Source: Streptomyces sp. HUAS MG91
GTDB lineage: Bacteria; Actinomycetota; Actinomycetes; Streptomycetales; Streptomycetaceae
Assembly (NCBI RefSeq): GCF_040529335.1
Contig: NZ_CP159534.1
Coordinates: forward strand, 5,704,001-5,768,000
Reading direction: 5' to 3'
DNA length: 64,000 bases
Shown here: piece after piece, positions 30,338-39,842 of the stretch
How the letters are laid out: every line of letters begins with the position of its first letter
How positions within the stretch are numbered: position 1 is the first letter of the stretch
The notes under the pieces: generated by a model
The model's input: only the letters and a program-made list of their open reading frames with translations
Told to the model about the DNA's origin: nothing
Database searches by the model: none
Made by a program: the position numbers and the translations under genes

Positions 30338-31174
30338 CTAGACGTCGCGGCTGTTGAGCCCGGCGAACGCGCCGGCCAGGGCGACGCCCGTGAGGGCCAG
30401 CATGATCCACAGCGGGTCCCAGCCGGACGGGCCGGAGCCGCCGGCCACCGAGTTGTCGTAGAGCACGGCGAGCTGGCTCGGGATCGAGTACTCCAGGAGG
30501 GCCTGCTGGAGGTCCTTGAGCGACTCGGCGAACATGAACAGCGCGAGCACCAGCGGCAGCAGCACCAGGCCGATCATGATGGTGATCGCGCCCGCCGAGT
30601 GCCGCACCAGCGTGCCGAGCGCGAGGCCGAGCAGACCGAGCAGCGCCACGAACAGGCCGACGCCGACGGTCGACTTGAACCACATCGCGCCGGTCGGCGA
30701 GTCCTCGGCGCCCACGATGGCCACCTGGACCACGCCGACCAGCGCGGCGACCACCGTGGTCAGCACGAAGACCAGCGAGAAGAACACGATCGCCTTGGCC
30801 GCAAGGACCCGGCTGCGGCTCGAACAGGCCGTCATCGTCGTACGGATCATGCCGGTGCCGTACTCGGAGGCGATGGTCAGCACGCCCAGCGTGATCACGC
30901 AGATGATGCCGAGCAGGACGCCGAAGAAGCCGAGGCCCAGCGTCTCGTTGCCGTCCATCGACGAGGTGTCCGCGGAGGCGACGACCGCCGCCGAGGCGAG
31001 GCCGATGCCGACCATGAGCACGATCATCACGCCGAGCGTCCACATCGTGGAGCGCACCGATCTGATCTTCGTCCACTCCGAGGCGAGCGCGTCACCGAGG
31101 TGGGCGCGGCGCACGGGGATGGGGGAGTGGTACGAGGCGCCGGGCGGGGCGTAGGGAGGGGGCGGCGTGCTCAT
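30338..31174 (-). CDS. ABC transporter permease (exporter 1)
   Basis: A 278-residue ABC-2-type permease with six hydrophobic segments. A Pro-rich N-terminus (MSTPPPPYAPPG) precedes the family start ALASEWTKIRSVRST. The internal motif ASEYGTGMIRTTMTACSSRSRVLAAK is the usual signature. The ATG overlaps the stop of the ATPase gene by four bases (ATGA). It is paralogous to the permease at 32925. The substrate is unknown. Confidence 0.92.
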   Translation of the reverse strand: MSTPPPPYAPPGASYHSPIPVRRAHLGDALASEWTKIRSVRSTMWTLGVMIVLMVGIGLASAAVVASADTSSMDGNETLGLGFFGVLLGIICVITLGVLTIASEYGTGMIRTTMTACSSRSRVLAAKAIVFFSLVFVLTTVVAALVGVVQVAIVGAEDSPTGAMWFKSTVGVGLFVALLGLLGLALGTLVRHSAGAITIMIGLVLLPLVLALFMFAESLKDLQQALLEYSIPSQLAVLYDNSVAGGSGPSGWDPLWIMLALTGVALAGAFAGLNSRDV

Positions 31175-32355
31175 CGGGCGTCGTCCTTCTGCGTCTCGTC
31201 CGTCTTGTCCATCGTGGCCGTCGTGCTCGCCGGAGGGGGCGGTGCGACCGGGAGAGCCGGCGCGGGCGCCGGGGGCTGCGGGGTGGCGTACGGGTTCTCG
31301 CCGGGCGCCGGCGGCTGCTGCGGCTGGCCCTGGGGCGGCGGCGGGGCGTACCAGCCCGGCTGGTCCTGGCCCGGTACGGGCGCAGGCGGCGGCATCATGC
31401 CGGGCGCCGGCTGCTGCTGCAGGCCCGCGCGCTGGTCGACCGTGGAGCGGTAGTCGACGGCGCCCTGCGTCATCCGCATGTACGCCTCCTCCAGCGAGGC
31501 CTGGTGCGGGGACAGCTCCCACAGCCGGACGTCCGCCTCGTGCGCGAGGTCGCTGATCCGCGGCAGCGGCAGGCCCGTCACGCGCAGCCCGCCGTCCGGC
31601 TCGGGCAGCACCTGGCCGCCCGCCTCGGTCAGCGCCGCGCTCAGCTTCTCGCGCTGCGCCGGCTCGGTGTCCGGGGTGCGTACGCGCGCGAAACCGGCCG
31701 AGTTGTGGGCGATGAAGTCCCGGACGCTCATGTCGGCGAGCAGCTGCCCGCGCCCGATCACGATCAGGTGCTCGGCGGTCAGCGCCATCTCGCTCATCAG
31801 GTGCGAGGAGACGAAGACCGTGCGGCCCTCGGCGGCCAGCGACTTCATCAGGTTCCTCACCCAGAGGATGCCCTCGGGGTCCAGACCGTTGACCGGTTCG
31901 TCGAAGAGCAGCACCTGGGGGTCGCCGAGCAGTGCCGCCGCGATGCCGAGCCGCTGGCCCATGCCGAGCGAGAACCCGTTCGAACGCCGCTTCGCCACCT
32001 CCTGGAGGCCGACGACGCCGAGCACCTCGTCGACCCGGCGGGCCGGGATGCCGGAGAGCTGGGCCAGGCTCAGCAGATGGCTGCGGGCGGTCCGGCCGCC
32101 GTGCACGGCCTTCGCGTCGAGCAGTGCGCCGACCTGGCGCGGGGCGTTCGGCAGCTCGTTGTACGGGTGGCCGCCGATCGTCACCCGGCCCTGCGTCGGC
32201 TTGTCGAGGCCGAGGATCATCCGCATCGTCGTCGACTTGCCCGAGCCGTTCGGTCCCAGGAAGCCGGTCACGGTTCCCGGCCGGACCTGGAAGGAAAGGT
32301 TGTACACGGCTGTCTTCGCGCCGTAGCGCTTCGTCAGGCCGACTGCCTCGATCAT
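31171..32355 (-). CDS. ABC transporter ATP-binding protein with Pro-rich C-terminal tail (exporter 1)
   Basis: A 394-residue ATPase. Walker A GPNGSGKST is at about residue 38, the signature FSLGMGQRLGIA at about 130, Walker B VLLFDEPVNGLDPEG, and the switch His in FVSSHLMSEM. The last roughly 90 residues are rich in Pro, Gln and Ala (PPPPQGQPQQPPAPG), which is unusual for an ABC ATPase. ATG 32355 is taken by alignment with its paralogue at 34695; GTG 32364 is an alternative. Together with the permease it forms exporter 1. Confidence 0.92.
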   Translation of the reverse strand: MIEAVGLTKRYGAKTAVYNLSFQVRPGTVTGFLGPNGSGKSTTMRMILGLDKPTQGRVTIGGHPYNELPNAPRQVGALLDAKAVHGGRTARSHLLSLAQLSGIPARRVDEVLGVVGLQEVAKRRSNGFSLGMGQRLGIAAALLGDPQVLLFDEPVNGLDPEGILWVRNLMKSLAAEGRTVFVSSHLMSEMALTAEHLIVIGRGQLLADMSVRDFIAHNSAGFARVRTPDTEPAQREKLSAALTEAGGQVLPEPDGGLRVTGLPLPRISDLAHEADVRLWELSPHQASLEEAYMRMTQGAVDYRSTVDQRAGLQQQPAPGMMPPPAPVPGQDQPGWYAPPPPQGQPQQPPAPGENPYATPQPPAPAPALPVAPPPPASTTATMDKTDETQKDDAR

Positions 32356-32924
32356 TCTCCGCACCCATCGGAAGGTCTGAACGGTTCTGAACGGTTGTGA
32401 AAGTTCAGGACGTCGGGGCAGACGCCCCCGTAAGGGTTAGGAGCGTATCCGAGCGCTGACGGTTCCGGCCAAGAGTGAGCAAAGGGATCAGCGGGGCCAG
32501 TGGGCGGGCCCCCGGCCCGGTGGGGCTTCTCGCGCAGTTCCCCGCGCCCCTGAAAACCAGCCGTCACGCGCGGCTCTCGTCGTGGCTGGTCGCGCAGTTC
32601 CCCGCGCCCCTGAAGGCATGCGCTGCGCGCAGCCTTCCCCGATGAGATGGCGCACGAAGTGCGCATCTCAGGGGCGCGGGGAACTGCGCGAGAAGTCCCA
32701 CCGGGCCGCGGACGACATACGACCCAGGGCCGCGCCGCTTGGGCCTGTCCGGCGGATCAGGTCGCGGCCGGGTGGCCCGCGCGTCTCTGTGCTGGTGAGC
32801 GGGGTCTGGTGCGTCGAGATGCAAGGCGGAGGAGGGCGTCAACGCGGAGCGTTGGCAACCGACGACAACGCCGCAGGTCGGCGTGCCAGCCCCCGCGCCC
32901 GCGACAAGATCCGCCGGACAGGCC
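32356..32924. other. 569-base gap containing a large repeat palindrome
   Basis: No gene is supported here. The left part should contain the promoter of exporter 1 (minus strand). From 32514 to 32707 it carries three copies of the dispersed repeat, described separately. The segment 32708-32924 shows nothing I can identify. Confidence 0.7.
32514..32707. repeat. Dispersed palindromic repeat, locus B (three cores)
   Basis: Two forward cores CGCGCAGTTCCCCGCGCCCCTGA (from 32531 and from 32591) and one inverted core (TCAGGGGCGCGGGGAACTGCGCGA, 32668-32691) are enclosed by outer inverted arms GGCCCGGTGGG (32514-32524) and CCCACCGGGCC (32697-32707). An extra inner hairpin TGAGATGGCGCAC/GTGCGCATCTCA is present. 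The sequence between cores (GCATGCGCTGCGCGCAGCC) recurs inverted at locus D. Confidence 0.9.
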
Positions 32925-33695
32925 CTAAGCGTCCCGCTTCTTCAGCAGGGCGTAGCCCACGAGCAGGGCCACGGCCACCCACACCAGCAGAATCGCCAGA
33001 CCGCCCCACGGTCCGTACGCGATGTCGTCGTCGGCCGGGGTGATCACCTGCATGATCCGCTGGCCCGCCTGGTCGGGGAAGTACTGCGCGACCTTCTTCG
33101 TGGCCGAGACGCTGCCGAGGATGGGGGAGATCAGGAAGAAGAACGGCATGAGGATGCCCAGGGAGAGCATGGGGGAGCGGAGCATCGTGGCGATGCCCAT
33201 GGAGAACATCGCCACCAGCGTCATGTAGACGGCGGCGCCGATCACAGCGCGCAGCACGTTCGGGGCGCCCAGGTCCGTGCTGTGGTCGCCGAGCATGAGC
33301 TGGCCGAGGAAGAACGACGCGAAGCTGGTGACCAGCGCGACGGCCAGGACGAGCAGCGAGGCCACCGTGATCTTGCTGAACAGGAACGTGCCGCGCTGCG
33401 GGACCGCCGCGAGCGAGGTGCGGATCATCCCCGTGCTGTACTCACTGGCCACGACGAGCACCCCGAAGACCACCATCGCCAGCTGCCCGAGGGAGAGGCC
33501 GGAGAAGGAGATGAAGGTCGGGTCGAACGTCAGCTTGCTCTCGCGGGAGAGGTTCTTGAAGTCGTTGTTGGACAGGGCGCTGATCAGCATCCCGAGCCCG
33601 GCCGAGACGACCAGGGCGAGGCTGAGCGTGAGAGCCGTCGAGTTGACCGACTTGATCTTGGTCCACTCGGATCTGAGGACCTGGGCCGCGGCCAT
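32925..33695 (-). CDS. ABC transporter permease (exporter 2)
   Basis: A 256-residue ABC-2-type permease with six membrane segments. It begins MAAAQVLRSEWTKIKSVNST and contains ASEYSTGMIRTSLAAVPQRGTFLFSK, paralogous to exporter 1. It starts one base after the ATPase stop, so the pair is translationally coupled. The substrate is unknown; an antibiotic, lipid or wall precursor are possibilities. Confidence 0.93.
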   Translation of the reverse strand: MAAAQVLRSEWTKIKSVNSTALTLSLALVVSAGLGMLISALSNNDFKNLSRESKLTFDPTFISFSGLSLGQLAMVVFGVLVVASEYSTGMIRTSLAAVPQRGTFLFSKITVASLLVLAVALVTSFASFFLGQLMLGDHSTDLGAPNVLRAVIGAAVYMTLVAMFSMGIATMLRSPMLSLGILMPFFFLISPILGSVSATKKVAQYFPDQAGQRIMQVITPADDDIAYGPWGGLAILLVWVAVALLVGYALLKKRDA

Positions 33696-33696
33696 C

Positions 33697-34695
33697 TCAG
33701 GCCCCCTTCCCTTGGTTCTTGTCGCGGTTCCAGGACGCGCCCCAGCCCTGCTGCTGCGGCTGCTGCGACGGCGGCTGCGGTGCCGTTCCGCCCGAGTGGG
33801 CGTGGTACTCGACCGACCCGGCGGTCAGCTGCATGAAGGCCTCTTCGAGGGACGCCTGCTGCGGGCTCAGCTCGTGCAGCACCAGCTGATGGCTCGCGGC
33901 CAGCTCGCCCAGCTGCTCGGGGGAGCCGCCGTCGACCTCCAGGGTGCCGTTGCCGGCCTCCACGACCGTGACGCCGTTCTCGTGCAGGACGTCGAGCAGC
34001 CGCTCGCGCTGCGGCGAGCGCAGCCGCACGAACGACCGCGAGTTCTCCCGGATGAAGTCCGCCATGGAGGTGTCGGCGAGCAGCCGGCCCTGCCCGATGA
34101 CCACGAGGTGGTCGGCGGTGAGCGCCATCTCGCTCATCAGGTGCGAGGAGACGAAGACCGTACGGCCCGCGGCCGCGAGCGACTTCATCAGATTGCGGAT
34201 CCAGTGGATGCCCTCGGGGTCGAGCCCGTTCACCGGCTCGTCGAACATCAGGATCTGCGGGTCGCCGAGGAGCGCGCCCGCGATGCCGAGCCGCTGGCCC
34301 ATGCCGAGCGAGAAGCCCTTCGACTTCTTCTTGGCGACCGCGGTCAGGCCGACGGTGTCCAGGACCTCGGAGACCCGGCTCTTCGGGATGCCGTTGGACT
34401 GGGCGAGGCAGAGCAGATGGTTGTACGCGCTGCGGCCGCCGTGCATCGCCTTCGCGTCGAGGAGAGCGCCGATGAACGTAAGGGGGTCCTTCAGCCGCGC
34501 GTACTGCCTGCCGTCGATCCGGACCGTGCCCGCGGTGGGGTTGTCGAGCCCGAGCATCATGCGCATCGTCGTCGACTTGCCCGCGCCGTTCGGACCGAGG
34601 AAGCCCGTGACGATGCCCGGTCGCACGCTGAAGGTGAGGTTGTCGACGGCGGTCTTGTCGCCGTAGCGCTTCGTCAGCCCCTCGAGCTCAATCAT
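33697..34695 (-). CDS. ABC transporter ATP-binding protein (exporter 2)
   Basis: A 332-residue ATPase with Walker A GPNGAGKST, signature FSLGMGQRLGIAGAL, Walker B ILMFDEPVNGLDPEG and the switch His in SSHLMSEMAL. The C-terminal tail is short and Gln/Pro-rich (PQPPSQQPQQQGW), a shorter version of the tail in exporter 1. It is followed by its permease. A filP terminator lies just upstream. Confidence 0.94.
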   Translation of the reverse strand: MIELEGLTKRYGDKTAVDNLTFSVRPGIVTGFLGPNGAGKSTTMRMMLGLDNPTAGTVRIDGRQYARLKDPLTFIGALLDAKAMHGGRSAYNHLLCLAQSNGIPKSRVSEVLDTVGLTAVAKKKSKGFSLGMGQRLGIAGALLGDPQILMFDEPVNGLDPEGIHWIRNLMKSLAAAGRTVFVSSHLMSEMALTADHLVVIGQGRLLADTSMADFIRENSRSFVRLRSPQRERLLDVLHENGVTVVEAGNGTLEVDGGSPEQLGELAASHQLVLHELSPQQASLEEAFMQLTAGSVEYHAHSGGTAPQPPSQQPQQQGWGASWNRDKNQGKGA

Positions 34696-34717
34696 GGGGC
34701 CACGCTAGAGCGCGAAT

Positions 34718-34751
34718 AAGCCCCCTGCCACTTGTTTGGGGCAGGGGGCTT
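34718..34751 (-). terminator. Rho-independent terminator after filP
   Basis: A perfect 12-bp stem, AAGCCCCCTGCC (34718-34729) with GGCAGGGGGCTT (34740-34751), lies 22 bases beyond the filP stop on the minus strand. It is followed by TTATTC. It separates filP from the ABC ATPase. Confidence 0.9.
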
Positions 34752-34772
34752 ACAGCGTGACACCAGTGGCGA

Positions 34773-35708
34773 TCAGCGGGACTGCTGCGCCGGGACCCCA
34801 CGGGAGATGGGCTCGTCCTCGACCGGCGCACCGGCGGCGGCGACCGCCGCACCGGTGAGGGTGGCCAGCATTTCGCGCACGTTCGTCAGCTGGGCGTTGA
34901 TCGAGTCGCGGCGGTTGGTGAGCGCCGCCAGCTCGCGCTCGGATTCCGAGCGGATGCGGTCGGCCTTGGCGTTCGCGTCGGCCACGATGTCCTCGGCCTG
35001 GCGCTGGGCCGTCTCCACCGTCTGCCGGGCGCGGCGCTCGGCGTCCGTGCGCAGCTTCTCGGCCTCCAGGCGGAGCTGCTCCGCGCGGTGCTCGATCTCC
35101 GCGAGGCGCTTCTCGGCCTTGGCCTGACGCGAGGCCAGGTCGCGCTCGGACTGCTCGCGCCGCTTGGCCAGGTTCGTCTCGAAGTCCGCGGCGGCCTGGG
35201 CGGCCTTGGCGCGGGTCTCCTCGAAGAGGGCGTCCGCCTCCTCGCGCTTGGACTGCGCGTCCTTCTGCGCCTCGGAGCGCAGCGTGGACGCCTCGCCCTT
35301 GGCCTTCTCGACGATCCGGACGCCCTCGTCCTCGGCCTTGGCCTTGCGCTCGGCGGCGAACGACTCCGCGTCGTTGCGCACCTGCTGGGCCGCGGACTCG
35401 GCGAGCTCGCGGTGCTGCTCGGCGGCCCGGCGGGCCTCCTCGCGCAGGTCCTTGGCCTCCTCCTCGGCGAGGCGGAGGATCTTCTCGACGCGCGCGCCGA
35501 GGCCGGCGTACGACGGCTCCGCGTCGTTCACCTGGGCCTGGGCGTTCTGCGTCTCGAGGTGGAGTTCCTCGATGCGCTTTTCCAGAGCAGTGATGCGAGC
35601 GAGGGCGCTGTCACGGTCGGAGACGAGCTTGGAGATTCGTTCGTCCACCTGAGCGCGGTCGTACCCACGCCGCACAAGCTCGAAGCCGTAGGGGGAAGTG
35701 TCGCTCAT
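34773..35708 (-). CDS. filP: Cytoskeletal coiled-coil protein FilP
   Basis: A 311-residue, almost entirely helical, Ala/Glu/Arg-rich protein that matches FilP of S. coelicolor (SCO5396) in size and sequence type. FilP forms intermediate-filament-like networks behind growing hyphal tips and gives the cell stiffness. It interacts with DivIVA and Scy. The N-terminus MSDTSPYGFELVRRGYDRAQVDERI is the DivIVA-like head. The coiled coil runs to about 275 and a short unstructured tail follows. CAGGAAC precedes the ATG at 35708. It lies immediately downstream of scy in the same direction. Confidence 0.95.
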   Translation of the reverse strand: MSDTSPYGFELVRRGYDRAQVDERISKLVSDRDSALARITALEKRIEELHLETQNAQAQVNDAEPSYAGLGARVEKILRLAEEEAKDLREEARRAAEQHRELAESAAQQVRNDAESFAAERKAKAEDEGVRIVEKAKGEASTLRSEAQKDAQSKREEADALFEETRAKAAQAAADFETNLAKRREQSERDLASRQAKAEKRLAEIEHRAEQLRLEAEKLRTDAERRARQTVETAQRQAEDIVADANAKADRIRSESERELAALTNRRDSINAQLTNVREMLATLTGAAVAAAGAPVEDEPISRGVPAQQSR

Positions 35709-35891
35709 GGGGTTCCTGTCGAATGAGACCGGTGAGGTGATAAGGGGAATCCTAGGGGCCAAAGCGGCGTGTCATCGAGCGGATGCCGGTTTGATCTGGA
35801 GAATGACACCCCTTTTGAGTGGCGTAGCGGCTGAGCACTTGCCAGGAGTAGGGCCGAACGACCTCCTCAAGCACGTTACTTGGTCTCCTGG
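35709..35891. other. Intergenic region between scy and filP
   Basis: A 183-base gap on the minus strand. An 8-bp inverted repeat GCCAGGAG/CTCCTGGC (35841-35848 and 35885-35892) starts in the scy stop codon but has a 36-base loop, so it is at best a weak terminator. The remaining stretch should hold the filP promoter. Confidence 0.4.
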
Positions 35892-38800
35892 CTAGCCCTC
35901 TGCCCCCTTACCACCCGATCGGGTAGCCCCTGCCGCGGCGCCGGCCTTGACGCCGCCGTCCTTGCCCGGGCCGGACGGCGTCTCAAAAGATTCCAACGCC
36001 TCCAACACGTCCTGGACACGGGAGATTTCGGCGTTGATGTCCTCGCGGCGCCTGACCAGCACGTCCAGGTCCCGCTGGCCCTTCTCGATCATGGCGGCGG
36101 ACTCCTCCTCGGCGTCGGCCCTGATCTTCTCCGCCTCGCGCGTCAGCTCGGCCTTCTTCTGCTCGGCCTCCTTGAGCAGCCCCTCGGCCTTCTTCACGGC
36201 GGCGATCCGGACCTTGCCGGCCTCGGAATTGGCGTCGTTGAGGATGTCCTTGGACTTGGCGGTGGCCTCGGCCAGCTGCTCCTCGGCGGCCTTGACCAGG
36301 GCGTCGCAGCGCTCGCCCGCGTTCTTCATCGCCTCCGCGGATTCGCGGCGCGCCCGCTCGTGCAGCTCCTCGATCTCGCCCGTGATGCGGTCGCGCAGCT
36401 CCTCGGCCCGCTCTCTTATCTGCGTGGCGTCCCGGCGGGCACCGACGAGGAGCTCGTCCGCGTCGGTACGGGCCTTCTCCACCGTCGTATTGCCCTCGAC
36501 CGTCGCCTCGGAGATCAGCCGCTCCGCCTCCGTGCGGGCCGCGCCGACCATCGTGTCGGCCTGCGCCTCCGCGTCGGCGGTCGTCTTCTGCGCCGCCTCC
36601 TGCGCCTCGCGCGTCAGCTTGTCGGCCTCGGCGGCGGACTCCGTGATGAGCGTGTCGACCTGCTCGGCGGCCTCCGTACGGCGCTTGTTCGCGTCCTTGC
36701 GGGCCTCGTCCAGGGTGCGCTCCGCCTCGTCCCGCGCGGCGGCCGTGACTCGCTCCGCCTCCTGGGCGGCCTCGGCCTTGACCCGCTCGGACTCGGTACG
36801 GATGCGCTCCGCGTGCTGCTGCGCCGAGCCGACCGTCTCCGCGGCCTCCGCGCGCAGCCGCTCGGCGTCGCCCGACGCGTCCGCGATCAGCTTCTCGGCC
36901 TTGGCGACCGACTCGGTGCGCAGCCGCTCGGCCTCGGTGACCGTCTCGGCCGTCAGACGCTCGGCCTCCGCGGTCGCGTCGGCGACGCGCTTCTCGGCCG
37001 CCGCGGTGGACTCCGCGCGGACCCGCTCCGCCTCGGTGTTCGTCTCCGTCGTCAGCCGCTCGGCCTCGGCACGGGCCTCACCGATCAGGGTGTCGGCCTG
37101 GGTGGCGGCGTCCGACCGGATGCGGTTGGCGTCCTCGCGGGCCTCGGCGCGGGTGCGCGAGGCGTCCTGGTCGGCGCCCGAACGCAGGTCGGAGACCTCG
37201 GTGCGGACCCGCTGGGCGTGCTCGGCGGCCTCGGAGCGCAGCCGCTCGGACTCGGCGATCGCCTCCGCGACGGTGTGCTCCGCCAGCGACTTGGCGGCCT
37301 CCGCCTCGGTGGTGGCCTCGGAGCGCAGCCGGTTCGCGTCCTCGGCGGCGCGCTCGCGCTCCGCGTAGGCGTCGGCACGGACCCGGTCGGCCTCCTCCTG
37401 CGCCTCCTGCGTCGTGCGCTCCGCCGCGTGCTCGGCGGCCGAACGCAGCCCGGCGATCTCCTCCTGGGCCTGCTCCTGGAGCCCGGACACGGAGTCGCGC
37501 ACCTGCTGCGCGGTCTGCTCGGCGGTGGAGACCAGCTCGGTGGCCCGCTGGTCCGCCTCCTCGACGAGCCGGGTGGCCTCGGTCTGCGCCTCCTCGACCC
37601 GGGCCCGCGCGACGGCCAGCAGCTCCTCGCTCCGCTCACGGGCCCGCTCGCGCTCCTGGTCGGCCTCCTGACGGGCGCTGCCCAGCGTCTCCTCGGCCTC
37701 GCGGCGCCGGCGGGCGGCCTCCTCGGCCGCGGCGGCCAGCGTCTCGGCGGCCTCGGCGGAGATCCGCTCGGCGGCGGTCTGCGCCTCGGCGCGCAGCCGG
37801 TCGGCGGACTCCTGCGCCTCGGTCTTCAGCCGCTCGGCCTCGGTCGCGGCCTCGGACCGCAGCCGTACCGCGATGTTCTCGGCCTCGGAGCGGGTCGTCG
37901 AGGCGTCGGCGGCGGCCTCGGTGCGCAGCCGCTCGGCCTCCGTCTCGGCCTGCGCCTGCAACGTCCGTACGCGCTCGGCCGCCTCGGCGCGCAGCCGGTC
38001 GCCCTCGTCCGCCGCCTCCCGGCGCAGCCGCTCGGCCTCCGCCCGCGCGTCGGTGAGCGTCGTCTCCGACGCCGTGAGGCGCTCCTCGGCCTCGGTGTGC
38101 AGCCGGGTCAGCTCGCGGGCCGCCTCGTCCTGCCGGTTCTTTATGGCCTCTTCGGCCTCGTCCTTGAGGGCCTGGGCGGCGCGCTCCGCCTCGGCGCGGG
38201 TCGCCTCGGCCTGCTCGTCGGCCTCGGCGCGGTGCCGCTCGGCCTCGGCGCGGGTGCGCTCCAGCGTCTCCTCGGCCTGCTTGCGCAGGCCCGTGGCGCG
38301 CTCGATGGCCTCGGTGCGCACCCGCTCGGCCTCGGTCGTGGCACCGCTGCGCAGCTCGTCCGCGTCGGCCTTCGCCTTGGCGAGCAGCTGCTCGGCGGTC
38401 CTGGCCGCCTCCTCGATCTGCTGGACGGCGTCGCGGCGGGCCTCGGACCGGATCCGCTCGCCCTCCTCGACGGCCTCGGCCCGCAGCTGCTCGGCCTCGC
38501 CGCGCAGCCGCCGCGCCTCCTCCTGGAGCTCGACCGTCTTGGCCCGGTACTCCTTGGTGTCGTCCTTGGCCGCGCCCTTGAGCTGCTCGGAGATGTCGTG
38601 CGCCTCGGCGCGCAGCCGGTCCGCCTCGGTCTCGGCCTCGGTGCGGATCCGCTCGGCCTCCTCGGCGGCGGCCCTCGTCGTCGACTTGGCCTCCTCGGAG
38701 GCCTTGTTCAGCACGTCCTCGGCGGTGCGCGCGGCCTTCGCCAGCTCGCCCGCGGTCTCCTCCGCGGTGACCGTACGGGCCTTCTCCTTGGCCTGCGCGA

Positions 38801-39842
38801 TCAGCTGCTCGGCCTCGGCCTTGGCGTCGGCGACGACCTGCTCGGCCTCCGACTTGGTGGACTCGGCCTCCTTGGTGGCCTCCTGGACGAGGCGGGCGAC
38901 CTGCTCCTTCGCGGTCCGCGTGCGCTGCTCGTTGGCGGACTCGGCGCTCGCGAGCTGCTTGGCCGCGGCCTCCTTGGCCTCGGAGAGGACCTTGTCGGCC
39001 TCCGTGCGGGCCTCGCGCAGCGCGGTGTCCGCCTCGGCGATCTTCTGCTCGGCGGCGCGGCTCAGCTCGCCGGCCTGGCGGCGCGCGGCGTCGGACTCGG
39101 CGGTCGTGGTGGAGCGCAGCTGCTCGGCGTGGTCGGTGGCCTCCTGGGCCTGCGCCGACGCGGCATTGAGCAGGCGCTCGGCGTCCTGGCGGGCGCGGGC
39201 CAGGATCGCCTGGGCCTCGGCGCGCGCGCTCTCCGCCTCGCCGGTCAGCCGGCGGCTGGCCTCGGCGGCGACCCGCTCGGCCTCCGCGCGGGCGGCGGCC
39301 AGCGACTGGTCGGCCTCGGCGCGGGACTCGTCGAGCAGCCGGCGGGCCTGCTGCTCGGTGCGGGCGCGCAGCTGCTCGGCCCACTGCACGTTCTCGTTGA
39401 CGTGGGTCTCGACCGTGCGGCGGCGCTCGGCGAGCTCCTGGTCGAGCTGCTGCCTGCGGTTGACCGCCTCGGTGTGCAGCTCGGACTGGAGCCGCGCCTG
39501 CTGTTCGGCGTGCTCCTGGAGGATGCGCTGGGTCTGCGCCCGGGCGTCGCGCAGCTCGCGCTCGGCGTCGGCGCGCAGCTGCTCGGCCTGGATCTGGGCA
39601 TTGCGGAGCAGCTGCTCGGCCTGATAGCCGATGTCCGCCCCGTCATAGGCAGGCCGGGACGCGAGGCTGCGGCGCGCCTCGTGCAGCTTGGCGCGCAACA
39701 CCTCCACCTGGTAGCCCAGGTCCTCGGCGTGCTGGACGGCCTTCTCCCGCTCGGTCTTCAGCCGCTCCATCTCGGCTTCGAACCGCGAGAGATGGTCGGT
39801 CTCAGCCGGCCGCCGGCCGTCCTGGCTCTCGTAGCCCCGCAC
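35892..39842 (-). CDS. scy: Polar growth scaffold protein Scy
   Basis: A 1,316-residue giant coiled-coil protein, matching Scy of S. coelicolor (SCO5397) in length, location and sequence style. Scy is the molecular assembler at hyphal tips, recruiting DivIVA and FilP and controlling tip number. The N-terminal head (about 1-60, RGYESQ, HLSRFEAEMERLKTERE) is followed by more than 1,150 residues of alternating heptad/hendecad repeats such as AEAERLRTEA. It ends in a Gly/Lys-rich tail. GTG 39842 is chosen because the S. coelicolor protein starts at this RGYESQ sequence; the ribosome-binding site is weak (ACGGGA). The underlying DNA is highly repetitive. Confidence 0.95.
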   Translation of the reverse strand: MRGYESQDGRRPAETDHLSRFEAEMERLKTEREKAVQHAEDLGYQVEVLRAKLHEARRSLASRPAYDGADIGYQAEQLLRNAQIQAEQLRADAERELRDARAQTQRILQEHAEQQARLQSELHTEAVNRRQQLDQELAERRRTVETHVNENVQWAEQLRARTEQQARRLLDESRAEADQSLAAARAEAERVAAEASRRLTGEAESARAEAQAILARARQDAERLLNAASAQAQEATDHAEQLRSTTTAESDAARRQAGELSRAAEQKIAEADTALREARTEADKVLSEAKEAAAKQLASAESANEQRTRTAKEQVARLVQEATKEAESTKSEAEQVVADAKAEAEQLIAQAKEKARTVTAEETAGELAKAARTAEDVLNKASEEAKSTTRAAAEEAERIRTEAETEADRLRAEAHDISEQLKGAAKDDTKEYRAKTVELQEEARRLRGEAEQLRAEAVEEGERIRSEARRDAVQQIEEAARTAEQLLAKAKADADELRSGATTEAERVRTEAIERATGLRKQAEETLERTRAEAERHRAEADEQAEATRAEAERAAQALKDEAEEAIKNRQDEAARELTRLHTEAEERLTASETTLTDARAEAERLRREAADEGDRLRAEAAERVRTLQAQAETEAERLRTEAAADASTTRSEAENIAVRLRSEAATEAERLKTEAQESADRLRAEAQTAAERISAEAAETLAAAAEEAARRRREAEETLGSARQEADQERERARERSEELLAVARARVEEAQTEATRLVEEADQRATELVSTAEQTAQQVRDSVSGLQEQAQEEIAGLRSAAEHAAERTTQEAQEEADRVRADAYAERERAAEDANRLRSEATTEAEAAKSLAEHTVAEAIAESERLRSEAAEHAQRVRTEVSDLRSGADQDASRTRAEAREDANRIRSDAATQADTLIGEARAEAERLTTETNTEAERVRAESTAAAEKRVADATAEAERLTAETVTEAERLRTESVAKAEKLIADASGDAERLRAEAAETVGSAQQHAERIRTESERVKAEAAQEAERVTAAARDEAERTLDEARKDANKRRTEAAEQVDTLITESAAEADKLTREAQEAAQKTTADAEAQADTMVGAARTEAERLISEATVEGNTTVEKARTDADELLVGARRDATQIRERAEELRDRITGEIEELHERARRESAEAMKNAGERCDALVKAAEEQLAEATAKSKDILNDANSEAGKVRIAAVKKAEGLLKEAEQKKAELTREAEKIRADAEEESAAMIEKGQRDLDVLVRRREDINAEISRVQDVLEALESFETPSGPGKDGGVKAGAAAGATRSGGKGAEG

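Noticed and set aside
36000..39800. Internal ORFs on the minus strand in other frames of scy (for example 37636-39384)
   Set aside because: Arg/Gly-rich alternate-frame translations of the same repeats with no independent start signals.
35892..39842. Regular DNA repeats that might suggest a CRISPR array
   Set aside because: The repeats are coding, imperfect, without unique spacers, and follow coiled-coil periodicity.
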